Made by a program: the position numbers and the translations under genes. A stretch of DNA of 64,000 nucleotides from Thioalkalivibrio sp. HK1 (lineage in GTDB: Bacteria; Pseudomonadota; Gammaproteobacteria; HK1): assembly GCA_000583135.1 (NCBI GenBank), contig JFBG01000001.1, positions 1-64,000 of the forward strand, written 5' to 3'. Each line of letters begins with the position of its first letter. Positions within the stretch are counted from its first letter, which is position 1. Shown in pieces: positions 26,478 through 34,442 of this stretch. The notes beneath the pieces were generated by a model. It was not told the origin of the DNA. It made no database searches and worked only from the letters and a program-made list of their open reading frames with translations.

Positions 26478-27572
26478 ATGACATCGCTTCGATATGCGAT
26501 CGTCGGCTGCGGCATGATGGGCCACGAGCATATTCGCAATCTGCAGCTGATCGAAGGCTGCGAAGTGGCCGCGTTATTCGATACCGATTCGGCGATGGCG
26601 GCTTCGGCGCAGCGTTCGGCGCCGGTAGCTCGCCTTGCCGCCTCCCTCGACGATCTGCTCGAGATGGATGGCTTGGATGCCATCGTATTGGCCACCCCCA
26701 ACTTTAGGCATGCCGAGCACCTTCGGCATATCGCATCGCGCCGAACGATCCCCTTGTTGGTCGAAAAGCCCTTGGTGACCGATCCCGGCGATCGAGAACT
26801 GATCGACGCCCTCGAGCGTGATTACGCAGCTCCCATCCAAGTGGCGATGGAATATCGCTATATGCCGCCTTTGCAGCGCTTCTTGGCCGAGGTCGAATCC
26901 ATCACCGGCGGGATCCGCCACCTCTCGATCCGCGAGCACCGCTTTCCTTTCTTGAAAAAGGTCGATCACTGGAATCGCTTCAACGACCGCTCCGGGGGCA
27001 CATTGGTGGAGAAATGCTGTCATTTCTTCGATCTCATGCGCCTGATGATCGGGGCCGAGCCCCGCCGGGTCATGGCCTCCGGTTGGCAAGCCGTCAATCA
27101 CCTCGATGAAGCCTACGACGGTCGCACCCCCGATATCTGGGATGCCGCCTTCGCCATCGTCGAATTCGACGACGATACGCGGGCGATGCTCGATCTGTGC
27201 ATGTTCGCCGAGGGTGCGGATTACCAAGAGGAGATCGTCGCCGTCGGACCGGCGGGGCGCATCGATTGTCTCGTTCCTTTCGCCCCGAGCCATTGGCCGA
27301 ACGATTTGGGCGTGAGGCCGCAGCCGCGGGTCGTCATCCGCTCCCGCGATCGCCGAAAGCGCGAGGATATCCTCGTGCCCGTCGATGCCCGCTTGGACGA
27401 TGCCGGCTCCCATCATGGCTCGACCTATTTCCAGCATCTCAAATTCCGCGATGTTCTGCTGGGTAAGCAAGCGCCCGAGGTCACCTTGCGCGATGGCTGG
27501 CGCGCGGTCGCCATCGGCATCGCGGCGCAGGAATCCTCGGCCACCGGGATGGCCGTGGAACCGCTCCTGTGA
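26478..27572 (+). CDS. Gfo/Idh/MocA family NAD(P)-dependent oxidoreductase
   Basis: 364 residues. The Rossmann glycine motif is VGCGMMGHEH near the start, the EKP motif is VEKPLVTDPGD (about residue 95) and the substrate-side histidines lie in DHWNRF and KCCHFFDLM, all usual for Gfo/Idh/MocA enzymes. Members oxidise sugar hydroxyls, and some act as NAD-dependent glycosidases; one NAD-dependent sulfoquinovosidase group has been described, which matters given the neighbouring kinase. Follows the regulator gene by 35 bp and precedes the kinase gene by 35 bp, so an operon is likely. Confidence 0.88.
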   Translation: MTSLRYAIVGCGMMGHEHIRNLQLIEGCEVAALFDTDSAMAASAQRSAPVARLAASLDDLLEMDGLDAIVLATPNFRHAEHLRHIASRRTIPLLVEKPLVTDPGDRELIDALERDYAAPIQVAMEYRYMPPLQRFLAEVESITGGIRHLSIREHRFPFLKKVDHWNRFNDRSGGTLVEKCCHFFDLMRLMIGAEPRRVMASGWQAVNHLDEAYDGRTPDIWDAAFAIVEFDDDTRAMLDLCMFAEGADYQEEIVAVGPAGRIDCLVPFAPSHWPNDLGVRPQPRVVIRSRDRRKREDILVPVDARLDDAGSHHGSTYFQHLKFRDVLLGKQAPEVTLRDGWRAVAIGIAAQESSATGMAVEPLL

Positions 27573-27607
27573 ATCCTTCGTGAATCTTTGTCCATGCCCC
27601 CCCGTCC

Positions 27608-28534
27608 ATGAATCCGCCGCCGAGGATTCTTTGCGTCGGCATCGCCGTGCTCGATCTGATCATGCGCGTCGAGGCGATGCCGCGGCGAGCGGATAAGTAT
27701 CGCAGCCGCGATGCCGATCTCGTCGGTGGAGGGTGCGCGGCCAATGCCGCGGTGGCCATCGCCCGGCTCGGAGGGAGCGCGCATCTTGCGGGGTGTTTGG
27801 GGGACGACGGGATCGCCGACATGATCGAAAGCGATCTGATCGCCGAAGGGGTGGACTGCACGCGATTGCATCGCCTCGAAGGCCGGCGATCGTCGTTTTC
27901 CAGTATCTACATCGATTCGAGTGGTGAGCGTCAGATCGTCAACTTTCGCGATATTTGCGACGAGGAGTCGGCGAGCGAGGCCGGACGGGCGATGTCGATG
28001 GAGGGTTTCGATGCCATCTTGGCCGATACCCGCTGGCCCGCAGGGGCCGATCTCGCCATGCGCAAGGCGCGCCGCCTATCCATCCCCGGCATCCTCGATG
28101 CCGAGCCCCCCTTCGATGCCTGCCCGAGGGCGTTGGAGGATGCCGACCATGTTTTTTTCTCGCATCGAGGATTGCGAGCGTTCAGCCGTCTCGACGATAC
28201 CGAGCGGGGGTTGGCATTCGCCGCCGAACGTATCGGGGGCATCGTCGGCGTTACCGAGGGCGCCGATGCCGTGCGCTGGATCGACGCTACGGGCCTGCAT
28301 TGCCAAAACAGCCATCCGATCGATGCCGTCGATACCCTCGGCGCCGGCGATGCTTGGCATGGCGCCCTCGCCTTGGCATTGGCGCAGCAGGCTTGTTTGC
28401 GAGATGCCATCGTCTTTGCCAACGCTACGGCCGCGATCAAATGCACCCGCCCCGGCGGTCGCCGAGGATTGCCCTTTCGCGCCGAGGTCGAACGGTTCAT
28501 GCAAGCGCCGGCGACGACGGCCGCCCCCTATTGA
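27608..28534 (+). CDS. PfkB-family sugar kinase resembling sulfofructose kinase YihV
   Basis: 308 residues. PfkB motif 1 is VGGGCAANAAVAIARLG and the C-terminal motif with the catalytic Asp is DTLGAGDAWHGALA. Similarity to E. coli YihV (6-deoxy-6-sulfofructose kinase) runs through CVGI.V.D.I..VE..P, GERQIVNF, ILADTRW and IKCTRPGGR.G.P. K30, N112 and R142 align with the residues I recall as the YihV sulfonate pocket (K27, N109, R138). That suggests a sulfosugar substrate, though close relatives in this branch may phosphorylate non-sulfonated ketoses. Operon position between oxidoreductase and isomerase fits a sugar-degradation path. No aldolase gene follows. Confidence 0.85.
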   Translation: MNPPPRILCVGIAVLDLIMRVEAMPRRADKYRSRDADLVGGGCAANAAVAIARLGGSAHLAGCLGDDGIADMIESDLIAEGVDCTRLHRLEGRRSSFSSIYIDSSGERQIVNFRDICDEESASEAGRAMSMEGFDAILADTRWPAGADLAMRKARRLSIPGILDAEPPFDACPRALEDADHVFFSHRGLRAFSRLDDTERGLAFAAERIGGIVGVTEGADAVRWIDATGLHCQNSHPIDAVDTLGAGDAWHGALALALAQQACLRDAIVFANATAAIKCTRPGGRRGLPFRAEVERFMQAPATTAAPY

Positions 28535-28596
28535 TGTCCCTCTATTGATATCTCTCGATCGATGTCCCTCGACTCCCCTTGACCGGAAATCACGCC

Positions 28597-30000
28597 ATGA
28601 CTCGAACCATCGGGGTTCTCGCACTCGCCCGCCCCACATTCGATGTCGATTTCGCCCGCTCGCGCACCGAACTGGCCTTTCGGCGGCTCGATGCCACCGG
28701 CGAGCGAATCGTGGGTCCGCGGGAGTTGCTCTTCGATGCCGATGCCGCGTCAAAGGCCCTTCAATCGCTGCCCTTGGCGGATCTCGATCGATTGATCATC
28801 TTGCAGGTCACCTTCACCGACGCATCGATGACCACGAAGATCGCCACCGAAGTCGCCGCGCCCTTGGCGATCTGGGCCTTGCCCGAGCCCCGCATCGGCG
28901 GACGCTTGCGCCTCAACGCCTATTGCGGGCTCAACTTGGCGGCCCATGCCCTGCGCTTGGTCGACGCCGAGTTCTCCTACCTTTACGCCGACCCGTCGAG
29001 CGAGACTTGCGCGCACGATCTTGCGGCCTTGTTGGCGGGCGAGCGTCGGCGAGCGCCGGTCAAGGCCACGAAGCCGAGCGTCGACGCCTGCGATCGGGCC
29101 ATCGCCGAGCGCGTCGTCGAGAGGTTGTCGACGATGCGCATCGCCCGCATCGGCGAGCATCCCGATGGCTTCCACACCTGCGCCTATAACGCCGATGCCT
29201 TGCGTTGCCTGACCGGCATCGAGGTCGATCGCCTCGATCTCGACGATCTCTTCGCCCGCGCCGAGCGGGTTCTCGATGACGATGTCGCCCGAACCCGATC
29301 GCTCGCCGCCTGTGAAATGGTCGGCCTCGATGATCTCGATCAGGACGAGCTCGATAAATCCCTGCGCTTGAAGAACGCCCTCGATGACTTGCATACCCAA
29401 GGCGGCTACGATGCCTTCGCCATTCGTTGTTGGCCGGAGACCTTCACCGAGTACGGTGGCGCCGTTTGCGGTCCGGTGGCGATGATGGGGGAGCGGCGCG
29501 TCCCTTGCGCTTGCGAGGCGGATGTCTTCGGGGCTCTGACCGGCCTGGTGCTGCAAGAGCTCGCCGGGGCTCCGGCTTTTCAGGTCGATTTGGTCGATGT
29601 CGATCGCCTCGACGGCACATCGGTGGTCTGGCATTGCGGTCAGGCACCGATTTCGATGGCCGACCCGCAAAGCGAACCGCGCGCCACCGTCCATACCAAT
29701 CGCCGCAAACCCTTGCTCTACGAATTCGCCTTGAAGCCCGGCCGCGTCACCTTCGCCCGCTTTTCCCAATCCGAGGGCCGGATCCGCCTGATGATCGCCG
29801 GGGGCGAGATGCTAAGGCGTCCCAAAGCCTTCACCGGCACCTCGGGGGTGGTGGCTTACGACGCCCCCGTCGATCGCCTCGAGGCCACCATCATGGGCGC
29901 TGGCCTCGAGCATCACTCCAGTCTGGTCTACGGCGACTATCGAAGCCAGCTACGAGCGATCGCCGAACGACTGTCGATCGAAGTCATCGAAATTGCCTGA
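28597..30000 (+). CDS. L-fucose/L-arabinose isomerase-like sugar isomerase
   Basis: 467 residues. The family's catalytic-domain signatures are visible: CWPETFTEYGG around residue 277 and the ACEADVFGALTGLVLQEL block around residue 305, which supplies metal- and substrate-binding acids in FucI-type enzymes. The N-terminal ~170 residues match the substrate-binding N1/N2 region (TFDVDFARSR, LDRLIILQVTFTD). Such enzymes interconvert aldoses and ketoses with Mn. I recall that sulfoquinovose isomerases of the sulfo-transaldolase pathway belong to this superfamily, which agrees with the adjacent YihV-like kinase. The ATG at 28597 is preferred over a TTG six codons earlier. Confidence 0.82.
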   Translation: MTRTIGVLALARPTFDVDFARSRTELAFRRLDATGERIVGPRELLFDADAASKALQSLPLADLDRLIILQVTFTDASMTTKIATEVAAPLAIWALPEPRIGGRLRLNAYCGLNLAAHALRLVDAEFSYLYADPSSETCAHDLAALLAGERRRAPVKATKPSVDACDRAIAERVVERLSTMRIARIGEHPDGFHTCAYNADALRCLTGIEVDRLDLDDLFARAERVLDDDVARTRSLAACEMVGLDDLDQDELDKSLRLKNALDDLHTQGGYDAFAIRCWPETFTEYGGAVCGPVAMMGERRVPCACEADVFGALTGLVLQELAGAPAFQVDLVDVDRLDGTSVVWHCGQAPISMADPQSEPRATVHTNRRKPLLYEFALKPGRVTFARFSQSEGRIRLMIAGGEMLRRPKAFTGTSGVVAYDAPVDRLEATIMGAGLEHHSSLVYGDYRSQLRAIAERLSIEVIEIA

Positions 30001-30041
30001 GCCTGCCCATCCCGACCGATCCGCAAAAGAGGATCCTCTCG

Positions 30042-30752
30042 ATGATCATCGATCCGAGCCTTGCGATGCGTTTTCGTCGCCAAGGCTATCTCGTGCTGCC
30101 CGATGCCGTCGAGCCTTCGGCCTTGGCGATGTTGCGGCGGATCTGCGATACGCTGCTTACGGAACCGGCGGACGATGATCTCGGGGGGACGGCGCACGAT
30201 ATCGGCCGGGGCGAGGATCGCCGTTTCCTGCGTCATCGCCACCGCGACTTTCCGGCGTTGGCCAAGTTCGTCCTCGCCCCGTCGATGAAGGCTCTTGCCG
30301 CCCCATTGGTCGGGGATCGGCCTTGTCTGTTCAACGAGCAGTTCGTCGTCAAGGGACGAGATACCGGGGCCGCCTTCGGTTGGCACCAAGACAGCGGCTA
30401 TGTCGGATTCGACCACGCTCCCTATCTCACGGTGTGGATCGCCCTCGATGATTGCGATGAATCCAACGGCACCCTTTACTTGTTAGCGCGCGATATCGAT
30501 CGAGAAACATCGATCGAGCCTCATCGCTGGGATCCGGAGTCGAAGGAGCAGGTGGGCTATCACGGCGAGGAGCCGGGCATTCCGGTCATCGTGGATGCAG
30601 GTGCGATGGTGGTGTTTTCCTCGCTCACCATGCATCGCTCCGGATGCAATATCACCCCCGACCATCGCCGGGCCTATCTCGTGCAATACAGCGACGGTCC
30701 GCTCATCGATCCGAAGACGGAGCAGCCCAAACGCTTCGCCACTGCCTTATAG
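30042..30752 (+). CDS. Phytanoyl-CoA dioxygenase (PhyH) family Fe(II)/2-oxoglutarate oxygenase
   Basis: 236 residues. The facial triad is visible as WHQD (HxD) around residue 109 and the distal His in TMHRSG, with the 2OG-binding Arg shortly after (HRRAYLVQYS). Family members hydroxylate small molecules; many environmental ones have unknown substrates. It ends the sugar-catabolic operon after the isomerase, with AAGAGGA about eight bases upstream of the ATG. An Fe/2OG dioxygenase that removes sulfite from sulfoquinovose has been reported in marine bacteria; whether this gene does anything similar is speculation. Confidence 0.87.
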   Translation: MIIDPSLAMRFRRQGYLVLPDAVEPSALAMLRRICDTLLTEPADDDLGGTAHDIGRGEDRRFLRHRHRDFPALAKFVLAPSMKALAAPLVGDRPCLFNEQFVVKGRDTGAAFGWHQDSGYVGFDHAPYLTVWIALDDCDESNGTLYLLARDIDRETSIEPHRWDPESKEQVGYHGEEPGIPVIVDAGAMVVFSSLTMHRSGCNITPDHRRAYLVQYSDGPLIDPKTEQPKRFATAL

Positions 30753-30772
30753 ATTCGCCACTGCCTTATAGA
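30735..30772. repeat. Perfect 19-bp tandem duplication across the PhyH stop codon
   Basis: TTCGCCACTGCCTTATAGA occurs twice in a row. The first copy encodes the last residues and the TAG stop of the PhyH gene; the second lies just past it. It looks like a recent slippage or end-joining duplication at the edge of the sugar locus. Confidence 0.85.
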
Positions 30773-31296
30773 CAGGCATCGGACGGCTATCGATCGTTTG
30801 TCGTATTAAGACGACGATCCGAGCCGGCGAGAAAAATCGGCGAGCCGAGATATCAGGCATCGTGCGCTTCGTTCGGGCGCAGATCATCGATGCACCCTAC
30901 GCTCTTCGGTGAGCCTGTTATCAGACCCCTAGGGGAAGCCTTGCGCTCTTTCGGGCGATCTCGCAAGGTGGCATTGATCCACCCCCGGCCGCCATCGCCA
31001 CCGCTTGCAAGGGGCGATGCGGATGATGCAAGTGCCGACTCGGGATCGAAACACCCGTTTTTTCGCCGCATCAGCGCGTTTCCATCCGAATCCTTGCCCC
31101 AAGCCCGCTCGGGATCGCAGCTCTTGGCGGTTATCATTCCCGCTTCGCCGGTACTTGGGATCAAAGGCGGCGGGCAAGGGCGTGCCTTGTCGATTCGCCC
31201 TTCGATACCGCTTTTGTTCACCGATCGAACGCAGTCGTTCGAACACAATCGCTCGAACGCTCGATCGAATAACCGACATTCACAAGGAATCATCCC
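30773..31296. other. Intergenic region upstream of prfB, no gene recognised
   Basis: About 520 bp between the sugar operon and prfB. Open frames exist on both strands, but none has family character or a ribosome site. A cluster of TCGAAC/CGATCG motifs at about 31223-31270, just before prfB, may include the prfB promoter region. Confidence 0.4.
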
Positions 31297-32395
31297 GTGG
31301 AGCAGAGCAACCCGATCCGTGCCCGGATCAAGGATATGCAAGGGCGAATGGAAACCCTGAGGGGGTATCTTTGACGTAGAGACTCGGCGCGAAAAACTCG
31401 AAGAGGCGAAGCGCGAGCTCGAATCCTCGGAGATCTGGAGCGATCCGGAAAAAGCCCGCGCTTTGGGCCGCGAGCGGGCGGATCACGAGCGTATCGTCGA
31501 TACCTTCGACCGGCTCGATCATGGGTTGGACGATGCCTCGATGCTGCTCGACCTTGCCGAGGAGGAATCCGATCACCGGGCGGTCGCGGATATCGATGCC
31601 GATGTCATGGCTTTGGAGAAGCATCTTGCGGACTTGGAATTTCGCCGGATGTTCGCCGGGGAGATGGATGCCTCGAGCGCTTTCGTCGATGTCCAAGCCG
31701 GCTCCGGTGGCACCGAAGCCCAGGATTGGGCGGAAATGCTGCTTAGAATGTACCTTCGCTGGGGCGAGCGCCGCGGATTTCGCACCGAAATCATCGAAGC
31801 CTCCGCAGGCGAGGTCGCGGGGATCAAAAGCGCCACCGTGCGCTTCGACGGCGATCATGCTTATGGCTGGCTGCGCACCGAAAGCGGCGTTCATCGGCTG
31901 GTAAGAAAATCCCCCTTCGATTCCGGTAACCGTCGTCATACATCCTTCGCCGCGGTCTATGTCTCTCCGGAAGTGGATGACGATATCGATATCGATATCG
32001 ACCCCGGCGATCTGCGCATCGATGTCTATAGAGCCAGCGGCGCCGGCGGTCAGCACGTCAACCGCACCGAATCGGCGGTGCGCATCACCCACTTGCCGAC
32101 CAATGTGGTGGTGCAGTGCCAAAGCGATCGCTCCCAGCACAAGAACAAGGCCACCGCCATGAAGCAACTTCGGGCGCGGCTCTACGAGCGGGAGATGCAA
32201 AAGCGGCTCGAATCCCAAAAAGCGGTGGAGGATGACAAGGCGGATATCGGCTGGGGAAGCCAAATACGCTCTTACGTCCTTGACCAATCGAGGATCAAGG
32301 ATCTTCGCACCGGGGTGGAAGTCGGAAATACCGGGGCCGTGCTCGACGGCGATATCGATCGATTCATCGAGGCGAGCCTCAAGGCGGGAGCGTAA
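31297..32395 (+). CDS. prfB: Peptide chain release factor 2 (programmed +1 frameshift)
   Basis: The start is a GTG at 31297 with AAGGAA upstream. Frame one encodes 25 residues and ends in TGA (31372-31374); the ribosome must shift +1 to read the other 340 codons from GAC at 31373. The total of 365 residues equals E. coli RF2. The stop-recognition tripeptide SPF is in [15 protein letters not shown] and the catalytic GGQ is in [11 protein letters not shown]2 releases peptides at UGA and UAA and autoregulates through this frameshift. It is followed two bases later by lysS, as in E. coli. An automatic caller that ignores the shift would truncate the N-terminus. Confidence 0.97.
31360..31375 (+). 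promoter_or_regulatory. prfB programmed frameshift site
   Basis: AGGGGG TAT CTT TGA C: an internal Shine-Dalgarno three bases from the slippery CTT, then TGA followed by C. This is the canonical RF2 autoregulatory signal, base for base. Confidence 0.97.
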
Positions 32396-32397
32396 AG

Positions 32398-33906
32398 ATG
32401 AGTGGCCATGAGCATGACGAGCAATCCATTCAGCGCCGGGAAAAACTGGCGAAATGGCGCGAAGACGCCAAGGCCTACCCGAACGATTTCAGGCCCGATG
32501 CGAAGTTCGGCGATCTACAAAAGCGCTTTGCCGATGTCGATGCCGTCGCCTTGGAGGGCGAGGCGCACAGCGTTGCGGTCGCCGGCAGGATGATGACCCG
32601 TCGGATCATGGGGAAGGCGAGTTTCGCGAATCTGCGCGATGGCACCGACGCCATGCAGATCTACATTCGTCGGGACGATCTGCCCCAAGATCGATACGCC
32701 GAATTCAAGTCCTTCGATATTGGGGATATCATCGCCGTCGAAGGCACGGTCTTTCGCACCCGCACCGGCGAGCTCTCGATCAAGGCCCGAGACCTGCGCT
32801 TGCTGGTCAAATCGCTGCGCCCGCTGCCGGAAAAATACCACGGACTCTCCGATGTCGAGACCCGCTATCGTCAGCGCTATGTCGATCTCATCATCAACGA
32901 GCGTAGCCGAGAGGTTTTTCGCGCTCGTTCGAAGATCGTCGCTTGGATTCGTCAATTCTTCATCGAGCGCGATTTTCTCGAAGTCGAAACCCCGATGATG
33001 CATCCGATCCAAGGCGGGGCGGTCGCTCGCCCTTTCACCACCCACCATAACGCTCTGGATATGGACCTTTTTTTACGGGTTGCACCGGAGCTTTATCTCA
33101 AACGATTGACGGTCGGCGGATTCGAGCGGGTATTCGAGATCAATCGCAACTTTCGCAACGAGGGGATCTCCACCCAGCACAATCCGGAATTCACGATGCT
33201 GGAGTTTTATCAGGCTTATGTCGGCTACGAGGAAATCATGGTTTTGACCGAAGAGATCGTCGGCGGCGTTGCCAGGTCCGTTTGCGGCACCGGCACGATT
33301 TCCTACCAAGGCGAGACCTTGGAGCTCGATCCCCCCTATCATCGGATATCGATGGCCGATGCGATCTTGGATCGAAATCCCGAGTTGAGCGCCGCCGATC
33401 TCGATGACGAGGCGAAATTGCGAGCCTTTGCCGACGCCAAGGGAATTCACACCGAGAGCCATTACGGGCGCGGGAAGTTATGGCAGGAGATATTCGAAAA
33501 GACGGTCGAACACACTTTGCGCCGGCCGACCTTCATCACCGCCCATCCCATGGAGGTCTCTCCCCTATCTCGGGCGAACGATGAAGATCCCTTCATCACC
33601 GATCGCTTCGAACTCTTCATCGCCGGCCGCGAGATCGCCAACGGCTTCTCCGAGCTCAACGACCCCGAAGACCAAGCGGAGCGCTTTCGCCGCCAGGTCG
33701 AAACCAAGGAATCGGGCGATGACGAAGCCATGGCCTTCGACGACGACTACATCAAAGCCTTGGAATACGGACTCCCCCCGACCGGCGGACAAGGCCTCGG
33801 CATCGATCGACTGACGATGCTGCTGACCGACTCCCCTTCCATCCGAGACGTACTGCTCTTCCCCTGCCTGCGCCCGGAAGGCGGAGCGAAGAACCCGAAC
33901 GATTAG
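32398..33906 (+). CDS. lysS: Lysyl-tRNA synthetase, class II
   Basis: 502 residues. N-terminal OB-fold anticodon domain (about 60-150), then class II motifs: motif 2 [20 protein letters not shown] and motif 3 [14 protein letters not shown] near the C-terminus. It charges tRNA-Lys. Only two bases separate it from prfB, so the two are co-transcribed. A GC-rich hairpin (GGCGAG / CTCGCC, 33935-33950) follows but lacks a T-run. Confidence 0.97.
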   Translation: MSGHEHDEQSIQRREKLAKWREDAKAYPNDFRPDAKFGDLQKRFADVDAVALEGEAHSVAVAGRMMTRRIMGKASFANLRDGTDAMQIYIRRDDLPQDRYAEFKSFDIGDIIAVEGTVFRTRTGELSIKARDLRLLVKSLRPLPEKYHGLSDVETRYRQRYVDLIINERSREVFRARSKIVAWIRQFFIERDFLEVETPMMHPIQGGAVARPFTTHHNALDMDLFLRVAPELYLKRLTVGGFERVFEINRNFRNEGISTQHNPEFTMLEFYQAYVGYEEIMVLTEEIVGGVARSVCGTGTISYQGETLELDPPYHRISMADAILDRNPELSAADLDDEAKLRAFADAKGIHTESHYGRGKLWQEIFEKTVEHTLRRPTFITAHPMEVSPLSRANDEDPFITDRFELFIAGREIANGFSELNDPEDQAERFRRQVETKESGDDEAMAFDDDYIKALEYGLPPTGGQGLGIDRLTMLLTDSPSIRDVLLFPCLRPEGGAKNPND

Positions 33907-34048
33907 CCCTTGATAAAAGCGAGCGATGGACGATGGCGAGAACCCTCGCCCGCTCCTGAAAAAAAGTATCATTCAAGCCGAATCGGACCGCCCGACATCG
34001 ATATCGCCAATGACCGCCAAGCGAATTGCCCGAAAGGAGACTTCGAAA

Positions 34049-34339
34049 ATGAGCCTGTTGACCGACCCCTCGCACCCCGGCGAAGTGCTGAGCGAACTCT
34101 ATCTCGAACCGCTCGACATGAAAGCCACAACCCTCGCCGCTCATCTCGGCGTACCCCACCCCCGCATCGAGCGACTGCTCGAAGGCCAATCCACTCTCGA
34201 CGCCGACATCGCCATCAGACTCGCCCGATTCTTCGGCACGACCCCGGAATACTGGCTGAACCTCCAACGCAACCGAGACCTCTCCCACGCCCGAAAGACA
34301 ATCGATGTCTCGTCCATCAAACCCCTTGAGGCGGGTTGA
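34049..34339 (+). CDS. higA: HigA-family XRE antitoxin, apparently orphan
   Basis: 96 residues: LTDPSHPGEVLSELYLEPLDM followed by a helix-turn-helix (TTLAAHLGVPHPRIERLLEG) and DADIAIRLARFFGTTPEYWLNLQ, the standard HigA layout. A clear AAGGAG precedes the ATG. The normal partner HigB is usually encoded just upstream, but only about 140 bp separate this gene from lysS and no toxin frame is present. It may be a solitary regulator or the remains of a HigBA pair. The strongly AT-rich ATPase gene that follows on the opposite strand marks the edge of an imported segment. Confidence 0.85.
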   Translation: MSLLTDPSHPGEVLSELYLEPLDMKATTLAAHLGVPHPRIERLLEGQSTLDADIAIRLARFFGTTPEYWLNLQRNRDLSHARKTIDVSSIKPLEAG

Positions 34340-34442
34340 TTGACGTCCGCTTTTTGCTAGGCAAATAAAAAGACAGAAATCTAATCGGAAATACTTTGGG
34401 TTCTTTCTACCCATATTTCTTCTGAGAATAAATCATCTGCCA

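Noticed and set aside
30853-31341. 162-codon minus-strand frame upstream of prfB
   Set aside because: No family features, no ribosome site, overlaps the prfB start; regarded as chance.
33935-33950. GGCGAG/CTCGCC hairpin after lysS as intrinsic terminator
   Set aside because: No T-run follows; the sequence after it is CGCTCCTGAAAAAAA, so it does not qualify on the plus strand.
34049-34339. Complete HigBA toxin-antitoxin pair
   Set aside because: No toxin frame exists in the ~140 bp before the antitoxin or directly after it; annotated as an orphan antitoxin.
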